Origin: Acanthaster planci
Taxonomy: Eukaryota > Echinodermata > Asteroidea > Valvatida > Acanthasteridae
DNA: 64,000 nucleotides
Direction of reading: 5' to 3'
NCBI RefSeq assembly: GCF_001949145.1
Contig: NW_019091506.1
Coordinates: 599,548 to 663,547, forward strand
Below, in pieces: positions 33,382-63,931 of this stretch (positions are counted from its first letter, which is position 1; every line of letters begins with the position of its first letter). The position numbers and the translations under genes are program-made. The notes beneath the pieces are model-generated. The model was not told where the DNA came from. It searched no databases and saw only the letters and a list, made by a program, of their open reading frames with translations.

Positions 33382-33544
33382 ATCGACAGTACTGTCGATA
33401 AACAGTCGATTCACAACAGTGCGCCTCCAAAAGTTTGCAAGGCGTTGACCAATCACAGTGCTCAAAATCTGTCGACCCGCTTCCAAACGCGCATTAAGTC
33501 GACCGATTTCGCTCGCGGTGATTGGTCAACGCGTTGCAAACTCT
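33382..33544. repeat. Palindrome ATCGACAGTACTGTCGAT and CCAAT-bearing inverted repeat
   Basis: A perfect 18-bp palindrome (33382..33399) is followed by two arms, AGTTTGCAAGGCGTTGACCA (from 33432) and TGGTCAACGCGTTGCAAACT (33523..33542), which pair with one mismatch. Each arm extends into CCAATCAC or its inverse. Possible readings are a small transposon end or a divergent promoter with opposed CCAAT boxes. Confidence 0.5.
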
Positions 33545-36500
33545 TGGATTGGACGCATCGCCCCTATTCACCTGCAGCAGATTTCACGAAACTTTACGCG
33601 AAGGCGTAACTCCACTTACGCCACACTTTATTGCGTAAGTTGCGCACTTAACATCTATTACTGTGCTGTATCAAATTACATCTGAATTGTAAACGCGCAT
33701 CCTCTGATTGTTCGATTGCTTGTGGGTGGTGTCATGGAGGTTCGTCGAAACACACAGCACAACACTTCACTACAGGATAATCTGTAATCTGAGTCCGCTT
33801 AAAATAACTTTTGGTTGTGCAGGTAGCACCGTCAAGGAATGAAATCATCCTTATCCTTGCACTCGGAAAATAAATCTGACATTCGGGGGGGGGGGCAAAG
33901 GGAAACCGAGTGGAACGGAACATTCTATGTCTCTGCATTTTATTCTTACCACTGCATAAAAGTTAACGTGACATGCTCAGTTTCCATAACAACCTGCGGT
34001 CGTGAAAACAGTCAATTCCACACACATTAAAAAACTGTACGACGAAATTACTTCATTGGTCAAATTTATCTGTGTAGATCGTTTTATTATTATCCAACAC
34101 ACATTTTTTGAGGAAAAATGAGCTTAAATATGCTACGGTATCGAGTCCAGAAAAAAAGGCGTCAACATTGCAATCCATGTTCTAAATTTAGAAATGGGAA
34201 AATAAAGCACACACGCGCTAGGGCCTACTAGTAAACCTGACCTAAATGTTATTTTCAACAGGCATGCAGCATCATACTAGCACATACATGTAATAGACTC
34301 GAAATACTCGGGCAATATTCTTCACTCTGGGTAAATCTTAAAGGAATGCTTTAGATAGGTACATGTTCACAAACATACGCCAGCAGCTGCATTGGTAATA
34401 TGACCACACTGCATTTTATCATATTCGCTAGAAATTTCAAACAAGGAATATCTGTGTAATTTCCAATTAGTATACATGCAAGTGTTCAGCTGTACGGCTT
34501 AGGAATATATCTTGTATATATCTTGTTTAAGAGTAGGACTGCACTAAAAGGTGACGAAAACTTACACACGGATATAAACTGCATTGCAGTTAGAAGTTTG
34601 TAACCAGATTATAGGAGAATACACAGGACTATAGATTTACTTTAAATCCACAGTCCATAATATAAATACAAAGAAACAGATAGCCAGTTAATGGTGCCAC
34701 TTAGTGTTAAATTTCTTCTTGGTCTGTGCGCACGTCAGAAAAAATTTCAAGGAAAATTTTACACAAGTTCCACAGGGAATGTTCCTTATTACATTTCATA
34801 TACGTTAAGACCAGTTTGTACTTCAGAAAACGTTGAAAAGTGTGAACATTTTGCGAACTAACACCATGAATATTTAATCTGACGTCAGAATTTCGCGGTG
34901 CGTGGTTCGCTTTCGCGCCAGGTATGAACAAAGCATAAGCTGGGAACTTACACTGTAGCAAACAGCACGGCATGGCATTTTGTCACGTATCATGCAATTT
35001 GATTCAGCTCAGCTCACTGTTTCTGTGCTTAAAAATATCCAGGTGCTTAGTATCTTCAGAAAATTATACCCTGCTGTACGAAAAAACATTGCTCTGTCTT
35101 GAAAGTGACAAGAGAGGGCAGCTCAAAAGTCAACTTTAACCAGGACCTAATTTTATAGACCTGCTAAGGCTGGCTGCGTCCGAAGTACTTGGCCATGGCT
35201 TGAAATAACACACACCTCAGGGGAAATGGCTGCAGCCACAACCGAAGACTCAGGCGTACTTTAGCCACAGTCAAGTGTTTCGGATACGGCCTATATAGGA
35301 AATTTAGCTCTAAAAGTTATTATCACAGAGGCTGCACAGTGAACACTAATCTATACTGATAAATAACGAGCCTCTTTTATGGTATAAACCCACCGTCAGA
35401 CAAACGCGGTTAAAAGAAATCACTCACGCATGACCATCACAATAGTATCAACAAATTTCACTATGGACACCACCTCTTGTCAATGTACGAGTCACGGGGC
35501 AGGGAATAACCATTTATGGTAACCTAAGAACAGATACATGTACCTGAACGCTATAGTGTTGCAAACAAGAACAGGTAGATGTAGATGTATTCTGATATTC
35601 ATGTATCACTGAATACTATAGTGTGGTATGTGCAGTATACAAAATAGTATTCTCAGTGGCAAGTATTTGGGAAATATTGACGTGAAACGGTCAGTTGAAA
35701 AATAAATTATACCCTGATCCAGAAGTGCTCAACCCTCTCGAAGAATTCATGTATACTTTTGATATACCATTCAATAGAAGTTACAGATAGTCATGAATAA
35801 ATAAACCAGAAGACCTACAACCTACATCCTTGGAAAAAGGATGGAAAGCGCCACCTGTGGCAGTTCAAATATTTCAATACTACTACCACTATACCATACC
35901 ACAATAAAATAAGAGAGTATGTCACGGTTGTCACCCATTACAAATTTTAAAGGTTTTAAATATACATCACAGTGTCAAATTAAGATTTAAAACAGTCCAT
36001 TCTGTTTACATTTTAGAACACACTTGTAGCATTTATATTAATAAAATGGCGAAAATATAAACACATACAGTCAAGGCACAGCTTCGTTAACGCACAGCAA
36101 AACCGAACAGGTAGGTTTTTTCTAAAGTTGAATAAAACTGTTACTCAAAATACTTTGGAAGGATCTCCTGAACAACTCCAAAGCACAACCTCTTTCAAGA
36201 TCAGTTCAATGACTGAACTTCCAACAATGAAGGCACTAGAATAAAACGGTACTCCAAACGCTTGAGGGTTTCCTCCGAAAACTCCTTTTTGACATAAAAA
36301 GGTCAACGACTGCCTTGCCACTTGGAACAATAAAGGCACCAGCCACTTTGTACATGTACATTGCAATGGTACACTCTTTACACAAGAGCTGCTCAGAGGA
36401 ACTCATTGTACTCGTAAGATAATGGCCAGGCACTGCCAGATACAACAAATTTTAAAAAGCACTTTTAAGTACATGTACTTGTACATGAAAAACAGCCTCA

Positions 36501-37870
36501 AAAATGTTTAGTTGTAGCTTATCTGTACATTCTGAATTTCACAAGTCAATATTCCTTGTGTTTACAACAACCTTTGACATGAAGGTTACTCCCACAACAT
36601 CTCTGGGAGCCATTTCAATACATGTACCTTCTTACCCACGTACATGTAATTTACAAAAGCTTTAAAACAAAGACATTGATAGCGATTTGTACGTAATCTA
36701 GAAATACAAACTCCTCAGTACATTTCTTACTTTAAGTGCTGATTTCTAGTTTAAGTGTCATTTTAAAAGCTTGAATCTGTGTTCTCCCTGTTTCACACAT
36801 GACTTAGAGGAATGTTCAAGTAAAATGAAAACTACATGTATGCAAGAATGTAAAAGTAAGTATATATTTGAATAAGAAACTTCATTCTTGAAACTTAAAA
36901 GTTTTTTGGTAAAAACAAATTTGACAGATTACCAATTCATTCACACACAAAATATGCCATCAGGACAGAAGTAGAAATTCGATGTTTTATTTAAAAAAAA
37001 AAAATAATAATATTAAAATTGAGTTTGGTAGACATATGCTAATTTCATTTTTGCTTGTGCTGTGCTTTGCATGGTTATATATTTTTTTGAATGCTTTTTG
37101 AAAATGTAATGATTTTGTATAATGCTGCGAAACCCTTGGACGAATCCTTGTATTCAAAATGAGAACAGGATAAGAAAATTATGCATGTATTTATTTTGAA
37201 ACAGAGTGAAGGATCAACTGGCAAAATTTCTAAGTCTGAGAGTGTTCTTGTTCCCCCTAACCAACGAATCTGTACTGGGAAGTTGTCTTCTGGATTGCCC
37301 AGAATGAAACTTCCTCAGTCCTGCAGCATCCCTACAGTCTCCTGTTCAAGGCTTTAGATGACATCAGAATACAGAGTGCCAAACCCCTGTGAACTAAGGA
37401 ATAGGCACCCAAGTCACTGGAGTTTCCAACTTTCACATGCATTTATTTACCAAAATCTGGTATCCAGAACAGCCAACAGGATGTCCTAACCATGCTAAAG
37501 TTCACGGTAAAACCTTCCTCCTGATGGGTTTTTGATGGACTGAAGGGGTAGCTGAGCTAGGCTAACAGACTTGGAGTTCCAGCCTCCAGTTTCCACTCGT
37601 GCCAAATCATGAATGTTTACAAACTTGTAAACTCCTTTTATCACTGACTGCATAAAAATGTGACTGGCTGCAATTGAGTGCATTTCACCAAAACTTTGGC
37701 TACTGGTACTGTATAAAACTTGCCAGCTGGAACTTAACACTGAAAATTTGATATGTATTTTCAAGAGTTAGACCTGTGACAATGAATGCATTTGATACTA
37801 AATGTCAAACACAAAGAAAAATGCATTGAGGGGTTTCACAAGCTTAGAAGCATGCCCTCCTATAATCGGC

Positions 37871-38419
37871 TCACTCCAATAAATCTGCAAGCTTGGGTTG
37901 GTGCGCCTTGACTGCCAGCTTGAACTGCCTGTACGCTGCTGGTCCGCGCTCCGGGATCATGTTGACCAGCACTCTGGCCTTGTCCTCCTTGGTCATTCCC
38001 GCTCGGACTTGATTGCAATCTTCCTTGCTGAGGGTGCCGCCTTTCTCCAAGATGGCCAGGATGTCGTCAGTTTTCAGGTTCAGGATGAGCGAGTCTCGTC
38101 GCCTGAAGGCAATCTTCTTGGGGTGCTGGCTGCTGTCCTCCTCTGGGACGGCGCACTCTGTGTCCAGTTTCGCTACCAGGTGTGGGTAGCACTCCTTCAG
38201 TGCGTAGCGGAAGTGCTGGTAGGCCAGCGGGCCCCGGGTCACCAGGATGTCCAGTAAGGCCTTGGCTCGATCCTTCTTGATCCGGCAGGCTGAGATCTTG
38301 TCACACTCGAAAGTGGAGAGGACTGTCCCGTTCAAGTAGAGCAGGACATCCTCCGTGTTCAGCTCTGCAGCAATAGCATCGTAGTGATAACACAGCTTCT
38401 CCCTACTACGTGCATCCAT
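37871..38419 (-). CDS. Tandem CARD-domain protein, 182 residues
   Basis: CARD domains mediate homotypic contacts in apoptosis and innate immune signalling. The protein is almost nothing but two CARDs. The first spans residues about 3-84 (LNTEDVLLYLNGTVLS, KDRAKALLDILVTRGPLAYQHF), the second about 104-182 (LKTDDILAILEKGGTLS, EDKARVLVNMIPERGPAAYRQF), with a short polar linker holding PEEDSSQHPKK. Both keep the family's late RGPxAYxxF motif. The coding sequence is one GC-rich exon. An in-frame TAG upstream supports the ATG, but the T-rich TTTTTTCTTTTTGTTAC upstream suggests a 3' splice site near 38450. If splicing used the AG within that TAG, more N-terminal residues could be added. It is probably a cytosolic adaptor; the partner is unknown. 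Confidence 0.87.
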   Translation of the reverse strand: MDARSREKLCYHYDAIAAELNTEDVLLYLNGTVLSTFECDKISACRIKKDRAKALLDILVTRGPLAYQHFRYALKECYPHLVAKLDTECAVPEEDSSQHPKKIAFRRRDSLILNLKTDDILAILEKGGTLSKEDCNQVRAGMTKEDKARVLVNMIPERGPAAYRQFKLAVKAHQPKLADLLE

Positions 38420-41400
38420 TCCGACTAAACTACTGTTATTTGTTGACTACACGTATCTTGGTGTAACAAAAAGAAAAAATAATCAGTGGTTTGTACTCAA
38501 CTGAATCACAACTTACACTGCAAGAAATACATATATGCTGAGACAGATTGGGCCAAGTAAAAAAAAATACATGTTTAGCATCCGGGTTTTGAAAAATAGG
38601 GAGGAGGCGGGGCATTTGATTTTGTTCTTCCCTTTCAAGATAGCCACCACTTCCATGAGTGTACAATTTGTGGCTACAGCCATTTGCGGGCATTAAAAGA
38701 CACGTTTGATCTGGAGATCCCATGGTCCCCAACAGATTCCCACATTAGTTTAAAAGTTATAGCTCGCAAGTATTTCATTTTCAAATCGATCAGTTGACAT
38801 TTTTGCTGTTTTTCACCAACTTCTCCAAAAAGAAAAAAACATGAATAGTTGAGGTGCCCTCCAAAGGGCGGGGATGCAAAACATTTTTTTTATAAACTGC
38901 GCCTTACAATTATCCGGTATGATGGAAGTCCCTCCCATATGATGATTCTTATCAAAGCCACATATACATGTACTCTCGAAAGAGATATTGTACATGGTCT
39001 TACAGTAAACCCATGACCTTTGCTTCTGTGGTTTATATTGAACAGTTTGGATCAAGCTTTCAAGTTGAAATGTTGTGAATTTGATTTGTTGCAATATTCT
39101 TTCTCCGTTGTAAGCTTTTGGCAAATTCATTCGGGCCACGATCTGGCTCATTCAAACATTTGCATTACCAGTCACTACCAGTTTAATTACTTAAAGAGAC
39201 GATATCTCATGGGGGCATGCAACTCCCCCCCCCTTTACAGCCACGCCGCTGAATATCCCTTCTTTAAAGACTTTCAGTGTGAATACTGTGAATGAAAAAG
39301 TAAAATGTGAAATGAAGTCCTTTTCAGATGATGGAGATTTACGCAAGTGTTTACATAACACTTGAAATGAACTCTTTTTCCAAGACACACATAAACATTA
39401 CGTTGATCACCCTGTTCAGACATGTCAGATGTTTGTTATATGTTAACGCTGACATGATGGCCATGGAGCACCTATATGTAGGCCTATGCCTTGGAAAATT
39501 AAACCGAAATCCAAAATGCTAGATAGGCCTAGTCCTCAAATAAGTAGGATCAAACTTACTTACATCAAATGTACATGTACCCCACTTGACACTGACAAAC
39601 TTGACTGGTTCAGCGCCGATCCCTCACGTTAGTCTTTCGAATCAACCTCCTAACCACAACTCGCACAAGCATTAATCAAAAGGGAATTCACCTTTTCCGC
39701 ATCCGGTGCGTCATCATTTTGACTGAATAACTGCGTTGCTAAATACATTACCAACACTTTCAATTGTAGTCTGTTACATTCCAGCACACGTGTGAACATT
39801 ATACTTGTGAGGATGAGACAGGAACAAGACTGCGGTTTTGCTTCGTAAAATATTCGACCGCGTAGTTAGTACTCTGTCTCCGTAGTTCGTGTAACTTTGG
39901 ATTTTGAGGAGGACATTAATTAAGGCCGGGGACAGATCCAGGGCGCAAGCTCCTTTTTCTTCCACCAAAAAAATAAAGTAGAAAAACAAAAAAGAAGAAA
40001 AAGAGGGAAGGAGCTAGAAGAAAAAAAGAGGTGTCATCATATTCACTGCCTGAAATTGCACAGCAGATCGCCCAGAACTTCCAAAAATCAGCGGCCCCAG
40101 ACCCCTAGCCGTAAGCTTGGCTTCGGAGCTATACGCGCTCGCGGGCGTTTTAATATTGCTACTTTCGTTTTCCCCCTTTGGAAATCAGGGATCACGCCCT
40201 CTTGGAAAGTCCTGGATCCACCCCTGTGCAGTTCATTTGATAGGAAAACGCTTTATATTAGCAGGATTAAACTGAAACAAAAATATAACTACAGACATGA
40301 AACGACAAAAAACGTGTTTATGACTGTTTTTAAAGGACAACATTACGGACCAGCAGATGTTATAACCATTGACTGTAAAACTGAGTTCAAACAGAAATAA
40401 TCGAGCTCAGAGCTGTCGACGGGACTGGATACTAAAACCCAATTTTCTGATAGATAATAAATTCATCAGATCTCGGGTAACTTTCCTCAGATAAGGAGTT
40501 TCTTCCCCACCCCACCTCCACCCCCTGGAAAAAATGGATCGAAAAATGAACAACACTTAAAAAAAGAAGGAAATGAAAAAAAAAGAAATATCCAAATTAC
40601 TTTAATTAGCTGTGTGAAAAAATGAGTCGCTGATTGCATGGTTTCTCGGATCGGACTCGGAACTTACCCCCTTCCAATTTGATGGTTTGTATAGTTTGCC
40701 AGTGCAAGTTGCCCCTTGCCGGAAATAACCTTTTCTCGTCCTGTTTCCAGTTTCCATGCTGAGCACATTTATAATTATATGGACCAAATCCGGTCGCCAT
40801 ATGTGCTCAGTAGCCGAAGGAGTAGCTTGGCCTACCGTCGGCACCGGACCAAGGCGGGGGAAGAGGGCGGGGGCTTGATTGGCCCCACCGTTTCATTTTT
40901 TGTATTTCTGGAGAACGAAGATAGAGCGTATATTTGATGCTCAGTTCTTTTTGTGAACTCTTCAATTATTTTTGTTGCTGATATATTGAAACAAACAAAT
41001 CTCTGGGAATTTTGCGACAATATCGGTTCATGTTGGACTTATGGAGGGCGGGGAATTTTTTCGACGGGGGGGTGGTGGCCCCCCTTTTTGCAGAGCCTGT
41101 AATGGTTTGGGGGCTTAATAGATTGGCCCATTAATAGCTGATGCCTGATGGTCTAATAAATTGCCCCCTTTGAAAATCGTTCCGGCGCCACTGAAATGTC
41201 CACTTTCTATCACTTGTTCTATGAATTACTTCCACACTTAACATCATCAAGTTCTCGAAGGTTTCTGTTAACAATGCCATCAACTACAGTGGAAAATTTC
41301 TAACAGTGTACAATTAACATAGCTCAGATATAACGGTGCCGTATCCTAGTCCCCCGTGGCGAAACTGGGGCGGGGGATTCCAATTAAGAGAGCCTCCTCA

Positions 41401-42396
41401 TTTTGAGCATGGTCTGAGCCCCCCCCTCCCCCGACAAATCCCGGGCCCTGTGTGCCACTCACGCGAGACCGTGGTCGTTGACCAGATAAATCTCAAAAAG
41501 ATTTTGCCGGACTCAAGTTCAGAAGACTTAGGGAATTGCTAAATCACCCAGGATCGCATAACCCTTTTAAAATTCCTGCCGGTGCAGAGTGATGATGATA
41601 TGTCTCACATCATGTGGAGGATCACAGGGCAAGTTTTCCATCCAAAATCGGCGGTCAGCTCGCGATGTCTGCATGTACACAGCCTGAGCCGGGGCGCGCC
41701 CACCCAGGCCCACCTGCCTAGTTGTCTCCACCTGCACCATTAATTTTCAAGTTGTTTAGCAAAGTAATAACACTGATCCCACATTTCTTCTAATTTCATT
41801 TAAAAACAATTTGCCACATATTTTCTAAAATGGTCACCGGTGTGGTTATTGTTCGCCAGCCGACTCCTTCAAGTTGCGTAGCGCCAACTGTACGGGACAG
41901 CTAACATCAGGCGTTTGCACAGCAAGCTACACAGATTAAGAGTCACAGAACTTGTGGCCCTACTTTTGTCTGCCGGCTTACGTCAATTGATGGATCCGCC
42001 CACCGTACGTTCCACACGCATTTCAGTACGAACTACACGTTTCTTATAGTTTTTATCGATCACGCACAAAAAAACATTATCATAAGAAAAAATAATAATT
42101 ACATCTAAAATTGAAAGCACAGCTTTTGATACATATTGACTTTAATTTTTATACTGGAGTGATTTGTAACACAATGCAATGTTCCATGCAATTTCTTTTA
42201 AATATTTATTCGTACGAGGCTGTGTCGTCATGACTACAGTGGAATAAGCATATCATTATTACATGCATAGTACACACGATACGCGGTTTACCCGTCTGGG
42301 AATCCAGATGGAAGCAATTTTGAGCTTTAAAATTTGTTTCGATAAGGAAAACCTGTTGTAAAAAAATACTAGGAGAGAGATCAACAATTTGCCAGA
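38420..42396. other. Intergenic stretch between the CARD gene and CFAP91
   Basis: The divergent 5' ends of the two genes flank this 4-kb stretch, so both promoters should lie in it. Several transposon termini are visible: AAGTCCTGGATCCACCCCTG near 40206 and a hAT-like CAGTGGCGCCGGAACGAT on the minus strand near 41195. GC-rich patches occur near 41640..41710. No conserved protein is seen. Confidence 0.5.
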
Positions 42397-60523
<18,127 letters not shown>

Positions 60524-61510
60524 ATCAGGAGTTACCCTACACAATCTAGATACTACCCTCCTAATTGTCCGAATTTTAGACGGTCAGTCATTTGGGTTTT
60601 GCAACTTTTGGCTTTTTGAGCAAGTACAAGATTCATATAAATGTGATCATAGCAACGTATTTAACCATCCGTCCAGATCACTGTGTACATGTACATAAAG
60701 ACAATATCTATGGCTTAATCTAAAGGTGTATATATGTACAGTATAACGATTTTCAATATTTTGTCAATCTAGGATCCTACGTGTGCTTAATAGCTTCACT
60801 GGCTGACTGCAAGAGTTCACGTAACTTTTACCAATTCAAGGACATTAATAGTTGTCAATTATGTTAGAAGCCATTCGCAAGTTGTCACTTTGCCAAGGGT
60901 TCAACACGCCTGCTTCCCGCTGACGCTTCAAAAGCATTTAGAATAGCATTCAAGAGGCAAACCAAGGTTCATGTCAAATAATTTTCAAGGTGGATATTTT
61001 GCGGCTGGTTTGAAGTTTGGTTCACCTTGTGGTGTATATATCAAATACGCGGTGCTTTTTGTTTATTGAGTAAATCTTCCATTATTCCATAAGTTTTGAG
61101 TATTTTTCTGCATTGGATGGTTGCGTTGAGTCTTTGACGAAGCAATCATTCAAGCATGTCATCACCTAACACCTTGATTAAAAGAGTTTATTCCTTGTAA
61201 ATTGGCTAACTTGTATGATACTTGTTGCATGTACGTGTTGTACTAGCATGGAAGTTTTTGGTAGTGAACACACACGTACAGTGTTCATATATTTTTCATT
61301 GGTTTTTGTTTACAATAGCCATGATAGTTTGTTTGTTTGGAGGCATTTTTGTTGAAAGAGTTAGGGTGTACATGTACATGTACAAAGTGAGCAAAGATTA
61401 GTAACAGGTTCAAAAACGGACCCACGATTTGGGGAACTGGTTTTAGCTTTGGAAAACCCCACTTGTTTCAATGTTCTGTACATAATAAACTGAATATATG
61501 TAGATGCAAA
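60524..61510 (+). other. CFAP91 3' UTR (probable)
   Basis: An AATAAA at 61484..61489 (in ACATAATAAACTG), followed by T/GT-rich TTTTTTTGGTGTAATC within 60 bases, makes a good cleavage region. The implied 3' UTR is about 0.98 kb. It contains two TACATGTAC runs (60690 and 61370). No other gene is seen. Confidence 0.55.
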
Positions 61511-62822
61511 TCTGGTGACCTGAACTGCTGCTTTTTTTGGTGTAATCTCGTAAGTATTTTAGGTGAATTTATCACTACAGCCCACCTATGATTCGGATTG
61601 AAAAATCCTTGCACAAAATCGATTGACTTGTGTAGAATGCTGGAGAGAGGGTTATTAAACGGATCATGCTGCTACAAGTTACCCATCCCAGGGCACATGT
61701 TTTTATGTTGAATACACGTACGTCAAGCACCGAATCTCGAACACTGGAACCTTTTTTTGCCAGGGCGGGGCATAATTTACAAAATACTTTGGAAAGCAAT
61801 TTTCCTTGTACAAAATTCTTCATTGTAAGTAAACATTGGTGTTTAGTGTGGGGGAAGGTCATTAGAACTCTGTCTCTGAAGTGTCACTTTCCTATCCTAA
61901 ACACGCATATCAAGACCACACCGAGTTCCCCCAGCCAGAAGTTGAACTCATGATATGTAGAAATGAAAGTTCCTGTGCTTACCCCAAGCTGACGATCCTA
62001 CTCATCACTAACAGAAATTTGGCTGTTTCCACAATTGCTGAAACTATATGTATGCATAACAGTAGCTCATACTGCAGGAATGGTTACAATGCAATTTGAA
62101 TACATTAAAAAAGGTTTGTAGGAACAGCAAAGTTCTGTTAAAAGTAGTTGAGTAGTGGCTGAAATGAAAACAATTGTTCAAAGTGAGGCAAACCCTGGAG
62201 TCACAGTACAATAGGCACCTTCCCATTACTGAGGGCTCAATAAGTCAAGAGGATTCAGGAAGCAGGATCTCAAATGGCCACTACGTGCACAAAGTCCACT
62301 TTTGTTTCCAAGCCACTTGTTGCTTGTCACATACGTGTCAGTTCTCTGCATTGGGCTTTGATGTTCTTGGGTAGCTTTCAACAGCAGCACATCCGATTAG
62401 AACAGGTGAATGACGTGATGGTAGGATATTTCAAGTCCTGCTCGAGGGAATCCATTCAAGCCCAGATTGGGCCGGCCGTGATTATAAGGTTTATGATCCA
62501 GGGCTCCATAGCTGTACAAAATACTCCCTACACCCATGACGGATGACAACAAGTGCAGGCAGCTGTAAATTGCCATCGGTAATACGACGTCACCTCAGCA
62601 ATACTCATCTCTTGACCCCAGAAACTGCTTTCAAGATATACATGTAACTGGTGTCACTTCCGAGAGGTCTATGCCTCATCATGACAGTGCACTGACACTG
62701 TTAACATTCACAGAACTTGTGCAAGTATGTAGCAGCTAAAAACCTGTCTCTATACGAATTCATGAGGTGTTGATTTGATGCTGAGTCTCACTTTACTGCC
62801 AGTCTGAGTCAGGTTGACAGGC
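61511..62822. other. Intergenic stretch between convergent genes
   Basis: CFAP91 and the minus-strand membrane-protein exon end towards each other here. A TTTATT (AATAAA on the minus strand) is not obvious close to 62823. I see no repeat ends or coding signal. Confidence 0.45.
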
Positions 62823-62963
62823 TCAGAATCTTCGGCTCTTGATGGGCTTGGCATAGATGGGTTCCGTCCAATGAAATATGAACATGAAGACAAGGCAGAG
62901 CAGGGCAAATATACTGATGACTGTCAAAATGATGATTCTCGGCCAGAACATTCGGTCTGTTAT
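62823..62963 (-). CDS. Last coding exon of an unidentified single-pass membrane protein
   Basis: On the minus strand a strong acceptor TTTATTTTGCATTTTCCAG precedes a 46-codon exon ending in TGA. It opens ITDRMFWPR, continues with a 20-residue hydrophobic segment (IIILTVISIFALLCLVFMF) and finishes HWTEPIYAKPIKSRRF, a short basic tail as expected for the cytosolic side of a membrane anchor. The exon length is a multiple of three. I do not recognise the family. Upstream exons should lie beyond 62963 but none is evident up to 64000. Confidence 0.5.
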   Translation of the reverse strand: MTDRMFWPRIIILTVISIFALLCLVFMFIFHWTEPIYAKPIKSRRF

Positions 62964-63931
62964 CTGGAAAATGCAAAATAAACAAAATACATGCTTTTTT
63001 AAGTGTCATAAAATACAAGAACTGCAGCAAACCGCTTTTTGGTACGGTCACCTAAAAATAATATGCAAAATGAGGAACTTAGAGGGTCTAAAATTTCGAT
63101 CCTAGCAGAACCGTTCTCCAAAGCAAAACGGCAGTTATTCTTAGTAATTTGCCTTGAGCGCATGGACTTGTACAAGCACTAGTAAAAACTGCTACGGCCA
63201 AGAAGACTGTTGACTCTCCACACATAAAAAAGCACTATGTAATAACATAATGAGCAAATCAATGATCCAAAAGCACGTACTGAAGCACATCTGAGGTCAC
63301 TCAAGGACAACAATGCGAGTGTATGTTCCCTGTCAGCACGGCCATACGCCAACTCGCATGTGTGCTTTGCTGTCGAATAACCCTGCCTTTTTGCAACACC
63401 CATTTAGTTCATTCTCAGCTTCTTTGTTTTCCCACGCAATGTGGTTTGTTCCTCCCACTTCGTTTATTTACAACCAAAACTGCTGGTACACGGAAATCAT
63501 ACCCCTCGTAACCAGTGAGAACATTTCCAAAAAAAATTCAATTCGTGTTAAACTACAATCATGAGTAGATTGCACATGACAAAATGTGTAAAAAGGAAAA
63601 TGTACAAGGAAAAGGGGCCTTACTTTTGGATACATGCATCAGATACCTGACATGTATATAAATGTAGGTGCTCTCCTAACACCTTTAAGAGTGTAATTTT
63701 GTAATCAAATAATTCCATTTACTGCACAGATTTTCGCCTTTTTGAAGATAATTATTCGAACACTTGATATGCAATATCTGAATATTTGAATAATCAACAC
63801 GGCCCCACTTCACTTTACATTTTCACTTTTGTCAAGTCAACAGTGCTACAATTCTCATTGTTAGTGGCAATGATCTTGGAAGTGAACTGCTTCAAGTAGT
63901 GTGACGTGCATGGCCGCTTGTTCATGCTGGA
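62964..63931. other. Non-coding, probable intron of the minus-strand membrane-protein gene
   Basis: AT-rich, without a recognisable exon or repeat apart from the MITE at the end. CATACGCCAACTCGCATGTG near 63342 resembles the CAACTCG units of CFAP91 intron 1. Confidence 0.4.

Larger units (their letters stand above)
28206..37870. other. Long non-coding intergenic stretch
   Basis: No conserved protein is visible in about 9.6 kb. Noted inside are a CpG-dense patch (29330..29530), inverted ends GGTGCATTCCAC at 30763 and 33062, hairpins at 32513..32556 and 32888..32910, an 18-bp palindrome with a CCAAT-bearing inverted repeat (33382..33544), and TACATGTA-rich sequence (36340..36660). Candidate poly(A) signal TTTATT (AATAAA on the minus strand) for the CARD gene is at 37442..37447. 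Confidence 0.5.
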
